Part shown: positions 49,274 to 59,178 of the stretch, piece after piece
How the letters are laid out: each line of letters begins with the position of its first letter
Numbering within the stretch: the stretch's first letter is position 1
Source of the DNA: Crenobacter caeni
Lineage (GTDB): Bacteria; Pseudomonadota; Gammaproteobacteria; Burkholderiales; Chromobacteriaceae
Direction: 5' to 3'
NCBI RefSeq assembly: GCF_010435965.1
Contig: NZ_JAAGAA010000009.1
Span: forward strand, 148,437-212,436
Length of the DNA stretch: 64,000 nucleotides
Notes under the pieces: generated by a model
The model's input: the letters and a program-made list of their open reading frames with translations, nothing else
Databases searched by the model: none
What the model was told of the DNA's origin: nothing
Program-made: the position numbers and the translations under genes

Positions 49274-50059
49274 TCAGAACATGAAGGCGGTCAGGACGAA
49301 GTCCAGCGCCAGGATGACCAAGGCCGAGGTCACCACCGTACGGGTGGTGGCGGCCGACACGCCGGCGGCGGTCGGCGTCGCGTCGAAGCCTTCGAACACT
49401 GCAATCAGGGTGACGGCGGCGCCGAAGAACAGGCTCTTGATCATGCCGTTGACCACGTCGACGTGCAGGTCGACGTTGGCCTGCATCTGCGACCAGTAGC
49501 TGCCGCCGTCCAGCCCGATCAGGATCACGCCGACGTAGTAGCCGCCCAGGATGCCCATCACGTTGAAGAGCGCGGCGAGCACCGGCATCGACAGCACGCC
49601 GGCCCAGAAGCGGGGCGCGACGACGCGGGCGATCGGGTTGACCGCCATCACGTTCATCGCGTCGAGCTGTTCGGTCGCCTTCATCAGGCCGATCTCGGCA
49701 GTCATCGCCGAGCCCGAGCGGCTGGCGAACAGCAAGGCGGCGAGCACCGGCCCCAGCTCCCTCAGGAGCGACAGCGCGACCAGCGCGCCCAGGGCGTCGG
49801 CCGAGCCGAAGCGCACCAGCGTGGTGTAGCCCTGCAGGCCGAGCACCATGCCGACGAACAGGCCGGAGACGATGATGATGATCAGCGAGAGCACGCCGGC
49901 GAAGTAGATTTCGCGGATCACCAGGTGAAAGCGGGTGAGGCTCTGCGCCGAGTTCATCAGGATCGCGAGGAAGAAGCGGCTGATGAAGCCCAGGCGGCGG
50001 ATCGCCTCGATCACCCAGTGGCCGAGGCGGATAAAGGGCGTGAGCAAGGTGTCAAGCAT
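49274..50059 (-). CDS. mlaE: Lipid ABC transporter permease MlaE
   Basis: The permease of the Mla phospholipid transporter; 261 residues with about five or six hydrophobic segments. Family motifs include SQSLTRFHLVIREIYFAGVLSLIIIIVSGLFVGMVLGLQGY-type residues (about 38-75), LLRELGPVLAALLFASRSGSAMTAEIG and EGFDATPTAAGVSAATTRTVV near the C-terminus. It overlaps the end of mlaF by eight bases. Confidence 0.96.
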   Translation of the reverse strand: MLDTLLTPFIRLGHWVIEAIRRLGFISRFFLAILMNSAQSLTRFHLVIREIYFAGVLSLIIIIVSGLFVGMVLGLQGYTTLVRFGSADALGALVALSLLRELGPVLAALLFASRSGSAMTAEIGLMKATEQLDAMNVMAVNPIARVVAPRFWAGVLSMPVLAALFNVMGILGGYYVGVILIGLDGGSYWSQMQANVDLHVDVVNGMIKSLFFGAAVTLIAVFEGFDATPTAAGVSAATTRTVVTSALVILALDFVLTAFMF

Positions 50060-50867
50060 GGGGCGCTCCCAGGCCTAAGTCGGCCGACAGGCTGGTCGCG
50101 GCCGGGTAGGCCAGGTGCACCGGGCCGTCGGCCTCGCCGCGCACGAACTGGCGCACCCACGGCGAGTCGGACGCGCGCACCTCGTCCGGCGTGCCCTCGG
50201 CGATCAGCGTGCCGCCCGCGACGAAGTACACGTAGTCGACGATGTTCAGCGAGTGCTGCACGTCATGCGTCACCATCACCGAAGTGGTGCCCAGCGCGTC
50301 GTTGAGTTTCTTGATCAGGTGGGCAATCGCGCCCAGCGAGATCGGGTCGAGGCCGGTGAACGGCTCGTCGTACAGCATCAGCTGCGGGTCGAGCGCGATC
50401 GCGCGCGCCAGCGCGATGCGCCGTGCCATGCCGCCGGAGAGCTCGGCCGGCATCAGTGCCTCGGTGCCGCGCAGGCCGACCGCGGCGAGCTTCATCAGCA
50501 CGAGGTCGCGCACCATGCTGTCGGGCAGGCGGGCGTGTTCGCGGATCGGGAAGGCGACGTTGTCGAACACCGACAGGTCGGTGAACAGCGCGCCGAACTG
50601 GAACAACATGCCCATGCGGCGGCGGTGTTCGAACAGTTCGCGCTCGCTCATGTGCTCGACGTGGCGGCCGTCGACGATGATCTCGCCCTGCTGCGGCGCA
50701 ACCTGCCCCGAGATCAGGCGCAGCAGCGTGGTCTTGCCGCTGCCGCTGCCGCCCATGATGGCGACCAGGCGTCCGCGCGGGATCTTGAGATTGATGCGCT
50801 CGAGGATGGTTCGCTCGCCGTAGGCGAAGCTCACGTCCCTAAGCTCGATAAAAGGGGCTGTGTCCAC
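50052..50867 (-). CDS. mlaF: Lipid ABC transporter ATP-binding protein MlaF
   Basis: The ATPase of the Mla system. From GTG 50867 it has 271 residues, with Walker A GGSGSGKTT (about 38-46), the ABC signature LSGGMARRIALARAI, Walker B MLYDEPFTGLDPIS and the H-loop VTHDVQHSL. GTG 50867 gives the usual family N-terminus (DTAPFIELRDVSFAYGERTIL); an ATG at 50918 with an AGG site upstream would add 17 residues and is the main alternative. It is the first gene of mlaFEDCBA, downstream of dapD on the same strand. Confidence 0.93.
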   Translation of the reverse strand: MDTAPFIELRDVSFAYGERTILERINLKIPRGRLVAIMGGSGSGKTTLLRLISGQVAPQQGEIIVDGRHVEHMSERELFEHRRRMGMLFQFGALFTDLSVFDNVAFPIREHARLPDSMVRDLVLMKLAAVGLRGTEALMPAELSGGMARRIALARAIALDPQLMLYDEPFTGLDPISLGAIAHLIKKLNDALGTTSVMVTHDVQHSLNIVDYVYFVAGGTLIAEGTPDEVRASDSPWVRQFVRGEADGPVHLAYPAATSLSADLGLGAPHA

Positions 50868-50952
50868 TGTGTTTTCGTTGCAAGAAAGGCGGGCCCATTC
50901 AGGCTCAAAGCCCGCCATTCTACCTGTCGGGGCGGTTGCCGGCCAATGGCGG

Positions 50953-50989
50953 GCAACAAACGGCAACAATGCTGTTGCCGCTTTGTTGC
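50953..50989 (-). terminator. Long inverted repeat after dapD, possible terminator
   Basis: GCAACAAACGGCAACA (50953-50968) pairs with TGTTGCCG-C-TTTGTTGC (50973-50989) with one bulged base and a 4-nt loop: a 16-bp stem. On the minus strand the descending arm ends in GTTTGTTG, only a weak U-tract. It is 15 bp after the dapD stop and may separate dapD from mlaF. Confidence 0.5.
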
Positions 50990-51003
50990 ACCGCACTGGC
51001 GAA

Positions 51004-51825
<822 letters not shown>

Positions 51826-51884
51826 ATGGTTGAGTCCTTTGGCTAGATGGATGGCGACCGTCATGGTGTCTCGTCTGTCACGGG

Positions 51885-53072
51885 TTATCGGTAGTGTTGC
51901 CGGATAAAGCGCGCGATGCGGTGGGCGGCGTCGGTGCACTCGGCAAGCGGCGCGACCAGCGCGATGCGGATATAGCCGAGGCCGGGATTCTCGCCGTGCG
52001 CGTCGCGCGCGAGGAAGCTGCCGGGCAGCACGGTGACGTGTGCCTCTTCGAACAGCGCGCGCGCGAACGCGGTGTCGTCGCTGCCGGGCACTTTCGCCCA
52101 CAGGTAGAAACTCGCGTCCGGGCGCTGCACCTCGAGTACGTCCCCGAGGATGGGCAGGACCGCGTCGAACTTCGCCTGATAGGCGTCGCGGTTGGCCACG
52201 ACATGCGCCTCGTCGCCCCAGGCGGCGATGCTGGCCGCCTGCACGGGCAGGCTCATCGCACTGCCGTGGTAGGTGCGGTAGAGCAGGAAGCGCTCGAGCA
52301 GCGCGGCGTCGCCGGCGACGAAGCCCGAGCGCAGCCCCGGCGCGTTCGAGCGCTTGGAGAGGCTGGTGAACATCACCAGGCGTTCGAAGCCGCGGCCAAG
52401 CTTGTTGGCTGCTTCGAGCCCGCCCAAGGGCGGCGTGCCGAAATGGATTTCGGAGTAGCACTCGTCGGAGGCGATCACGAAGCCGTAGCGGTCGGACAGC
52501 GCGAAGAGCTCGCGCCAGTCGTCAAGGTCCATCACCGCGCCGGTCGGGTTGCCCGGCGAGCACACGATCACCAGCTGGGTGCGCTGCCAGGTCGCCTCGT
52601 CCACGGCAGACCAATCGGGCAAGAAGCTGCTGCCTGCCGTGCAGTTGACATAGAATGGCTCGGCGCCGGCGAGCAGCGCCGCGCCTTCGTAGATCTGGTA
52701 GAAGGGGTTGGGTGAGATCACCACCGCGTCGCGGCTGCGGTCGACGACGGCCTGCACGAAGGAGAACAGCGCCTCGCGGCTGCCGTTGACCGGCAGCACC
52801 TCGCGCGCAGCATCGAGCGTGACGCCGTAGCGGCGAAACGCCCACGCCGCGCACGCTTCCCTGAGCGCGTCGGTGCCCAGCGTGGCCGGGTAGCCGGACA
52901 GGCCGTCCAGCTTGCCCACCAGCGCGTCGGTCAACAGCGCCGGCGTCGGGTGCTTGGGTTCGCCGATCGACAGGTTGACGTGCGCGAGCTGCCCGTTCGG
53001 GCGCGCGCCGGCGAGCAGCGCACGCAGGCGCTGGAAAGGGTAGGGTTGCAGACGGTCAAGATCCGGGTTCAC
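51885..53072 (-). CDS. dapC: Succinyldiaminopimelate transaminase
   Basis: A PLP aminotransferase of fold type I converting N-succinyl-2-amino-6-oxopimelate to N-succinyl-LL-DAP. From GTG 53072 it has 395 residues, with [16 protein letters not shown] at the N-terminus, [45 protein letters not shown] and the PLP Lys in [18 protein letters not shown]. The adjacency to dapD supports DapC rather than another aminotransferase of the family. GAAGGCC lies upstream of the GTG. It is divergent from the EamA gene. Confidence 0.94.
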   Translation of the reverse strand: MNPDLDRLQPYPFQRLRALLAGARPNGQLAHVNLSIGEPKHPTPALLTDALVGKLDGLSGYPATLGTDALREACAAWAFRRYGVTLDAAREVLPVNGSREALFSFVQAVVDRSRDAVVISPNPFYQIYEGAALLAGAEPFYVNCTAGSSFLPDWSAVDEATWQRTQLVIVCSPGNPTGAVMDLDDWRELFALSDRYGFVIASDECYSEIHFGTPPLGGLEAANKLGRGFERLVMFTSLSKRSNAPGLRSGFVAGDAALLERFLLYRTYHGSAMSLPVQAASIAAWGDEAHVVANRDAYQAKFDAVLPILGDVLEVQRPDASFYLWAKVPGSDDTAFARALFEEAHVTVLPGSFLARDAHGENPGLGYIRIALVAPLAECTDAAHRIARFIRQHYR

Positions 53073-53119
53073 GGTAGGCCTTCGCTGTGCACTGCCACAA
53101 AAGCTGATCATCTTATGAA

Positions 53120-54040
53120 ATGAATATGAATCTTGCAAAGCAAAAGCGGCTCGCCGTCGCCTGCGTCCTGACCACTTCGCTGGTATGGGGGCTGATGTGG
53201 CTGCCGATCCGCGCGCTGCAAGCGGGCGGGATCGGCAACTGGACCACGTCGCTGTGCATTTATCTCGTCGCGACTTCGCTCGGGCTTGCGTTGTTCTGGC
53301 GCACCTACCGCGAAAAGTTCCGCTTCTCGCTGTCGCTGTTGCCGCTCCTGTTCGCGTTTGGCTGGTGCAACTTCAGCTACGGCTGGGCGTTGACCGAAGG
53401 GCCGGTGGTGCGCGTGCTGCTGTTTTTCTACCTGTCGCCGCTGTGGACGGCGCTGTTCGCCCGCGTATTGCTTGGCGAGCGGCTGACCCGGACCGGCTAC
53501 GGTGTGGTTGCCCTGTCGCTGGCGGGGGCGCTCGCCATCCTGTGGCGGCCGGGGGTGTTCGCCGGTGAAATGCCGCTGAGCCACCTGTACGAGTGGCTGG
53601 CGCTCTCCGGCGGCATGGCGTTCTCGCTGGGCAATGTCTTGAGCCGCCGCTCGACGCACCTGCCGCTGCCGGTGAAGTCGGCGACGATCTGGCTGGGGGT
53701 GGCGATCTTCGCCGCCGGCGCGCTGACGCTGCAAGGAGAGCTGGGTTCGGTGCTGGAAGTGCCGCCGCTTGGGTGGGCGGTGATCGGCGCGCTCGGGGTG
53801 ACCTTGCTGTGCACCAGCGTGCTGTCGCAGCACGGTGTGTCGCTGTTGCCGGCAAGCCAGGTGACCGCGCTGATGCTCTCCGAACTGGTGTTCGCCGCGG
53901 CGTCGGCCTGGCTGATGGCCGGCGAGCCGGTGCGCGGCAACGAATGGCTGGGCGGCGCGCTGATCATAGGCGCCAGCCTGTTTTCCGGGCGGATGAGCCG
54001 CCCAGCACGCCGGCTCGCGGTAGCCTCCGCCACTCAGTAG
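53120..54040 (+). CDS. EamA/DMT-family inner-membrane transporter
   Basis: A 306-residue drug/metabolite transporter with ten hydrophobic segments in two EamA repeats; the first opens with TTSLVWGLMWLPIRAL and the second with LALSGGMAFSLGNVLSRR. Motifs ending each repeat (FYLSPLWTALFARVLLGERLT, LSELVFAAASAWLMAGEPV) are typical of metabolite exporters. The substrate cannot be predicted. ATG 53120 and ATG 53126 are both possible. Its last seven bases overlap the end of the convergent nucleotidyltransferase-fold gene. Confidence 0.9.
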   Translation: MNMNLAKQKRLAVACVLTTSLVWGLMWLPIRALQAGGIGNWTTSLCIYLVATSLGLALFWRTYREKFRFSLSLLPLLFAFGWCNFSYGWALTEGPVVRVLLFFYLSPLWTALFARVLLGERLTRTGYGVVALSLAGALAILWRPGVFAGEMPLSHLYEWLALSGGMAFSLGNVLSRRSTHLPLPVKSATIWLGVAIFAAGALTLQGELGSVLEVPPLGWAVIGALGVTLLCTSVLSQHGVSLLPASQVTALMLSELVFAAASAWLMAGEPVRGNEWLGGALIIGASLFSGRMSRPARRLAVASATQ

Positions 54041-54675
54041 TGCGGCGGGATCTCGTCGCGCAGCGAGCGCGGCGCGGCGCCGTCGTCGCCACCGCGCTGT
54101 GTCTGCCGGTACAAGAGGCGCAGCTGCTCCTGCAGCAGGTCGATTTCCTGCTGCTGGCGCGCCAGCGTCTGGCTGAGCGCGTCGACCGTGTCGTCGAGCC
54201 AGGCGGCGCGGATCTCCAGCTCGTCGGCGCGCCGCTGGGCGTCGCGCGCGGCGAGCCAGTTCTCCAGTTGGGCGACCCGGTACGGCCGCCCGAACAGGCG
54301 GTAGAGTTCGACCCAGTCTTCGGCCGCCATCCAGCGCACGCCGTCGCGCGTCTCGGTGCTTGCCGCATCGAAGCGCCAGCGGCCGCCGTCCAGGCCGGCC
54401 ATCAATTCGACCGTCGTGCCGTCGTCGGCGAGCAGGCGCGCGAAGCGGCGGCTGCGCCGTTGCGGGTGGTGCGCGACGTCGACGGGCTCGGCGATGGCCA
54501 GGAGGCGCGCCTCGGCCTGCGCGAAGTCCTCTTCGCTCACCACCAGGTCAAGGTCGTGCGGCGCGGCCTCCAGCCCCAGCGTGTAGAGCAGCACGCTGCC
54601 GCCGACCCCCCAGGCGAGTCCATCGAGCAGCGGGGCGACCTTGTGCGCGAGCGCGAGCGGGGCGGCAGTCTTCAT
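54034..54675 (-). CDS. Nucleotidyltransferase-fold protein with C-terminal coiled coil
   Basis: A 213-residue protein. Residues 20-45 carry a nucleotidyltransferase-like pattern, WGVGGSVLL then HDLDLVV, with GGS at 25-27 and the metal-type Asp41 and Asp43. A third acidic position may be in TTVELMAGL. Residues about 150-190 form a predicted coiled coil (LSQTLARQQQEIDLLQEQLRLLYRQ). No partner toxin or antitoxin gene was recognised nearby. It lies 18 bp downstream of the antiporter gene on the same strand, so it is probably co-transcribed. The function is unknown. Confidence 0.65.
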   Translation of the reverse strand: MKTAAPLALAHKVAPLLDGLAWGVGGSVLLYTLGLEAAPHDLDLVVSEEDFAQAEARLLAIAEPVDVAHHPQRRSRRFARLLADDGTTVELMAGLDGGRWRFDAASTETRDGVRWMAAEDWVELYRLFGRPYRVAQLENWLAARDAQRRADELEIRAAWLDDTVDALSQTLARQQQEIDLLQEQLRLLYRQTQRGGDDGAAPRSLRDEIPPHY

Positions 54676-54693
54676 GTGTTGTCCTTATAGGGT

Positions 54694-56007
54694 TTACAGG
54701 ACCATCGCCGCGACCCAGCCGGCCGCCATCAGCGGCAGGTTGTAGTGCAGGAAGGTCGGGATCACGGTGTCGCGGATATGGTCGTGCTGGCCGTCGACGT
54801 TCAGGCCGGCGGTCGGCCCCAGTGTCGAGTCGGACGCCGGCGAGCCGGCGTCGCCCAGCGCGCCGGCGGTGCCGATGATGGCGACGGTCGCCAGCGGCGA
54901 GAAGCCGAGTGCGGCGCACAGCGGCACGTAGATGGCGGCGATGATGGGTACGGTCGAGAACGACGAGCCGATGCCCATGGTGACGAACAGGCCGACCAAG
55001 AGCATCGCGAACACCGCCAGCGCGCGGTTGTGGCCGAACAGCTCGGCCGACGCGGAAACCAGCGGCGCGATCTGGCCGGTCGCCTTCAGTACCTCGGCGA
55101 AGCCCTGCGCGGTGATCATGATGAAGCCGATCATCGCCATCATCTTCATGCCTTCGGTGAACACGTCGTCGGCGTCGCGCCAGCGCACCACGCCGGTCGC
55201 GATGAACAGCAAGAAGCCGACCAGCGCGCCCATGATCATCGAGCCGGTGTAAAGCTGCACCGAGAACGCGGCGACGATGGCGGCCAGCGCAGTGACGAGC
55301 GACTTGCGGCTGACCTTGGCGTGGGTGCGTTCGCTCTGCTCGATGCGGCCCAGGTCATAGTGGCGGGGCTTCCTGTAGCTGACAAACAGCGCGATTAGCA
55401 GGCCCGCGAGCATGCCGGCGGCGGGAATGGCCATCGCGTGCATCACGTTGACGCCGGAGACGTCCATGCCTGCCTTGGCGATATTGGCCAGCAGGATCTG
55501 CTTGAGGAAGATGTCGCCGAAGCCCACCGGCAGCAGCATATAGGGGGTGACCAGGCCGAAGGTCATCACGCAGGCGACCGCACGGCGGTCGAGCTTCAGC
55601 TTGGCGATCACGAACAACAGCGGCGGCACCAACAGCGGGATGAACGCGATATGGATGGGGATCAGGTTCTGGCTGGAGACGCTGACCAGCGCGAGCACCA
55701 GCAAGAGGCCCCACTTGAGCGTGCCGGCAGCGTGGCCTTGCTGCAGGCGCGCGAGCGCCGCGTCGGCCAGCGCGTGCGGTAGCCCGGACTTGGCGATGGC
55801 GACCGCGAACGCACCCAGCAGCGCGTAGGAGAGCGCGACCGACGCGCCGCCGGTGATGCCCTGGTTGAAGGCGGCGAGGGTGTCGGCGAGCGGCAGGCCG
55901 CCGGCGAGGCCGCCGGCGATCGCGCCGATCAGCAGGCTGATCACGACGTGGGTGCGGGCCAGCGACAGACCCAGCATCAAGAGGACGGCAAGCAGGACGG
56001 CGTTCAT
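54694..56007 (-). CDS. NhaC/YuiF-type Na+/H+ antiporter family membrane protein
   Basis: A 437-residue polytopic inner-membrane protein with about eleven or twelve hydrophobic segments. Family-like segments are [66 protein letters not shown] and the discontinuous motif [20 protein letters not shown], plus [25 protein letters not shown]. These match the NhaC-like group (YuiF type), whose members move Na+, H+ or amino acids. ATG 56007 was chosen over an upstream in-frame ATG (56037) because it directly precedes the first helix. Confidence 0.85.
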   Translation of the reverse strand: MNAVLLAVLLMLGLSLARTHVVISLLIGAIAGGLAGGLPLADTLAAFNQGITGGASVALSYALLGAFAVAIAKSGLPHALADAALARLQQGHAAGTLKWGLLLVLALVSVSSQNLIPIHIAFIPLLVPPLLFVIAKLKLDRRAVACVMTFGLVTPYMLLPVGFGDIFLKQILLANIAKAGMDVSGVNVMHAMAIPAAGMLAGLLIALFVSYRKPRHYDLGRIEQSERTHAKVSRKSLVTALAAIVAAFSVQLYTGSMIMGALVGFLLFIATGVVRWRDADDVFTEGMKMMAMIGFIMITAQGFAEVLKATGQIAPLVSASAELFGHNRALAVFAMLLVGLFVTMGIGSSFSTVPIIAAIYVPLCAALGFSPLATVAIIGTAGALGDAGSPASDSTLGPTAGLNVDGQHDHIRDTVIPTFLHYNLPLMAAGWVAAMVL

Positions 56008-56087
56008 GGTGTGCTCGTTTGCAAAATCGGAATCCATTCAGGGTAACGGCGGTGATGGCTCCCTGTCGAGATCGCGAGCGTGTACTT

Positions 56088-56858
56088 TCAGGAAAGCGCC
56101 TTGCGCACGTAAAGGTCGAAGCGCGTCGACTTGCCCTCGATCACCACGCTGGGCTTGGGGCCTTCGATCGGCGCACCGAGGCGCGGCCGCTTGACGACCA
56201 CCCGCTTGTCGGCGGCGCCGATCGCGGCGGTGAGCAGTGCCGCGCTGTCCAGGTCGTCGCCGATCACCTGCTGGAACGCCTGCATGTCCTTCTTGGCCGC
56301 CGCGCTCTTCTTGTCGGTGTCCGGGAACATCGGGTCGACGAACACGACGTCGGGCTTGTCCTCGTCGGCAAGCGCCGCGAGCCAGGCGATCGAATCGGCG
56401 TGCACCAGCGACATCCGCGCGGCGATGTCGGCGGTGGCGGGGTCGCGCGCGGCGCGTCCGATCGCGTCGAACAGCAGCGCGCACGCCACCGGCGAACGCT
56501 CGACAAGCGTCACCCGGCAGCCCAGGCTCGCCAGCACGAAGCTGTCGCGGCCGAGGCCGGCGGTGGCGTCGATGACGGTGGGCAGCGTCTTTGCGCTCTT
56601 GAGGCCGATCGCGCGCGCGACCGGCTGGCCGCGGCCACCGCCCTGTTCGCGGCGGTGCCGCGCGGCGCCCTCGACAAATTCCGCGTAGACCGCGCCGTGC
56701 TTGCCCGTTGTGCACAACTCCAGCCGCTCGTAACCGAGCTCGAGCCAGTAACCCGCTTGGGGCACGGCCGACCCCCACTCGAAACCGAAGCGGGTGATCA
56801 GGTCTTGGGCGTAGTCGCGGCGCTCGGGCGCGCGCAGGATCAGGGGCAGGGCGGGCAT
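56088..56858 (-). CDS. rsmJ: 16S rRNA (guanine1516-N2)-methyltransferase RsmJ
   Basis: Methylates G1516 of 16S rRNA using SAM. It has 256 residues: SAM motif I DATAGLGRDSFVLASLG (about 97-113), acidic loop LVERSPVACALL, catalytic VFVDPMFPDTDKKSAAAKKDMQ (about 170-190) and the C-terminal KRPRLGAPIEG and KSTRFDLYV strands. It is divergent from comEC with 67 bp between the starts. Confidence 0.95.
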   Translation of the reverse strand: MPALPLILRAPERRDYAQDLITRFGFEWGSAVPQAGYWLELGYERLELCTTGKHGAVYAEFVEGAARHRREQGGGRGQPVARAIGLKSAKTLPTVIDATAGLGRDSFVLASLGCRVTLVERSPVACALLFDAIGRAARDPATADIAARMSLVHADSIAWLAALADEDKPDVVFVDPMFPDTDKKSAAAKKDMQAFQQVIGDDLDSAALLTAAIGAADKRVVVKRPRLGAPIEGPKPSVVIEGKSTRFDLYVRKALS

Positions 56859-56925
56859 GGCGGTATGGGCAGTGGTTCAGGGTGCGCACGATAAGCGAGT
56901 GCACCGTCCGCGTCTAGCATAAGGC

Positions 56926-59178
56926 ATGGATCGTTTGGCCGCCTTCTGCCTGGGGATCGCGCTCACCGCGCTGTTGCCCGGCTTGCCCTCATCCGCCGTC
57001 CTCCTGTCGACGCTGCCGGTGCTGTTTCTGCTGTTTGCGCTGGCGCGTCTGGCCCGGCCGCGCTGGCTCGCCAGGGCCGTGTGGGGGCTTGCCGCCTGCC
57101 TGCTTGGGTTTGCGTGGGCGGCGTGGCGTGCGGATCTGAGGCTTGCCGATGCGCTGCTGCCCGAGCGCGAAGCCGTGCCAACCGTGGTGGTCGGCGAGGT
57201 CGCGTCCTTGCCGGTAGAGGGCGAATTCGCCACGCGTTTCCGGCTGCGGGTGCTTGAGGCGCCGCCGGGCGTGCCGGACGAGGTGCTCGTCAGCGACTAC
57301 CGGCACCGCGCATGGCCGGCCGGCAGCGTGTGGCAGACCACGTTGCGGCTGCGCGCGCCGCGCGGCGTCGCCAACCCGGCCGGCTTCGACGCCGAGGCGT
57401 GGTACTGGAGCGAAGGCATCCGCGCGACGGCAACTGTCGGCAAGGCGCGCGTGGCGATGGGCGAGGCGCCGTGGTGGCGAGCCGGCGTCGACCGCGTGCG
57501 CGAGGCGGCGCTTACGCGCATCTACCGGGTACTTGGCGAGGGCGACGCGGCGGCGCTCATTGCTGCGCTGACCGTCGGCGCGCAAGGCGCGCTGTCGCCC
57601 GAGCTGTGGCAGACGCTCAGGCAGACCGGCACCGTGCATCTGATCAGCATCTCCGGCGTGCACGTGACGATGCTCTCGGCGCTCGCCGCGTGGTGCGCCC
57701 TCGTGCTTACGCGGCGTTTCGGCGGCGGCGCGACGCCCAGGGTGTGGGTCGCGCTCGCGGCACTGGCCGCCGCCTTGCTCTACAGCGCGCTGGCGGGTTT
57801 CGCGCTGCCGACGGTGCGTACGCTGCTCGCGCTTTCCGCAGCGACGCTGTTTTTGCTCATGCGCCGGCAAACGGGCGTGTTCACCGTGTGGCGGGCGGTG
57901 CTCGCACTGGTGCTGCTGGTCGACCCGTTCGCGGTGCTCGCGCCAGGGGTATGGCTGTCGTTCGGCCTGGTCGGTGCCTTGCTGTGGGCCGGCTTCGGCC
58001 GCAGGCCGCAGTCTGGCTGGCGGCAGGTACTCGCCGGGCAGTGGGCAATCGCGCTGGTGTCGCCCTTGCCGCTGTTGTGGCTGTTCGGCGAGCTGCCGCT
58101 GATATCGGCGCCGGCCAACCTGGTCGCCATCCCGTGGGTGACGCTTTTGCTCGCGCCCTTGTCGCTTGTCGCGCTCGTCCTGCCGTGGAACTGGCCGCTA
58201 GCTGCTTGCGGGCAACTCGCCGAAGCGTTCGTGTGGGCGATGCAGGGCTTGGCGCAGTTTCCGCAGTGGTCACCGCCGGCCTTGCCGCCACCCTTGCTGC
58301 TGCTGGCGCTGCCGGCGGCGTTGTTGCTGCTGTTGCCGTTGGGCGCGGGCTGGCGGGCGCTGGCCGCCTGCCTGTGGCTGCCGCTTTTTATGTGGCGGCC
58401 GCCGCAGCCGGCGCCGGGTGAAGCCGAGGTGAGGATGTTCGATGTCGGGCAGGGGTTGTCGCTGCTGGTGCGCACGCAGCGCCACACGCTGCTCTACGAC
58501 ACCGGCGCGGGGGATGCTGCGCGCGTGCTGCGCCCGCAACTGGTCGCGCTCGGGGTGGGGGCGCTCGATACGCTCATCCTGTCGCACGACGACGCCGACC
58601 ATGTCGGCGCCGCGGCTTCGCTCATGGCGTCCTTTCCCGTGCGGCGGGTGGTCGCCGGCCAGCCGGAGCGCCTTGCCGCGCGCGGTGTGCTGCAGGCGCA
58701 GCCTTGCGTGCGCCGCTCGTGGGTGTGGGACGGTGTGAGGTTCGATGTGCTGCCGGGCGAGGCAGGCGCGGCAGACGACAACGCGGCGAGCTGCTCGCTG
58801 CGGGTGGCGACGCCGTCGCGCGCCTTGCTGGTGACCGGCGATCTGCCGCAGGCTGCCGAAGCGGCACTCATCGGGCGCTACGGGCGGGCGCTCACTTCGG
58901 ACGTATGGGTGGCCGGCCACCACGGCAGCAGGACTTCCAGTTCGCCCGCGATTCTGGGTGTGGTGCGTCCGGCGTGGGCGCTGGTGAGCGCCGGCTACCG
59001 CAACCGCTACCGTCATCCGCACGCCGAGGTGCTCGCGCGCTTCGGCGCGCTGGGCGTGCGGGTGAAACGCACCGACCTGGACGGCCAGTTGACGGTGCGG
59101 TTGGGGCAGACGGTAGTGGTCGAGGCGTGGCGCGCCCAGGCGCCGCGTTACTGGCGGGCCGGGCCCAGTGCGCCGTAG
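56926..59178 (+). CDS. comEC: DNA internalisation competence protein ComEC/Rec2
   Basis: The inner-membrane channel that passes single-stranded DNA into the cytoplasm during natural transformation. It has 750 residues: an N-terminal ComEC domain with membrane helices and an OB-like region (about 1-200), the Competence domain with multiple helices (about 210-480; TVHLISISGVHVTMLSALAAW) and a C-terminal metallo-beta-lactamase-like domain with LSHDDADHVGAAAS and AGHHGSRTSSS. With pilBCD in the same window this suggests natural competence. Its 3' end overlaps the convergent parA-like gene by 31 bp. Confidence 0.95.
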   Translation: MDRLAAFCLGIALTALLPGLPSSAVLLSTLPVLFLLFALARLARPRWLARAVWGLAACLLGFAWAAWRADLRLADALLPEREAVPTVVVGEVASLPVEGEFATRFRLRVLEAPPGVPDEVLVSDYRHRAWPAGSVWQTTLRLRAPRGVANPAGFDAEAWYWSEGIRATATVGKARVAMGEAPWWRAGVDRVREAALTRIYRVLGEGDAAALIAALTVGAQGALSPELWQTLRQTGTVHLISISGVHVTMLSALAAWCALVLTRRFGGGATPRVWVALAALAAALLYSALAGFALPTVRTLLALSAATLFLLMRRQTGVFTVWRAVLALVLLVDPFAVLAPGVWLSFGLVGALLWAGFGRRPQSGWRQVLAGQWAIALVSPLPLLWLFGELPLISAPANLVAIPWVTLLLAPLSLVALVLPWNWPLAACGQLAEAFVWAMQGLAQFPQWSPPALPPPLLLLALPAALLLLLPLGAGWRALAACLWLPLFMWRPPQPAPGEAEVRMFDVGQGLSLLVRTQRHTLLYDTGAGDAARVLRPQLVALGVGALDTLILSHDDADHVGAAASLMASFPVRRVVAGQPERLAARGVLQAQPCVRRSWVWDGVRFDVLPGEAGAADDNAASCSLRVATPSRALLVTGDLPQAAEAALIGRYGRALTSDVWVAGHHGSRTSSSPAILGVVRPAWALVSAGYRNRYRHPHAEVLARFGALGVRVKRTDLDGQLTVRLGQTVVVEAWRAQAPRYWRAGPSAP

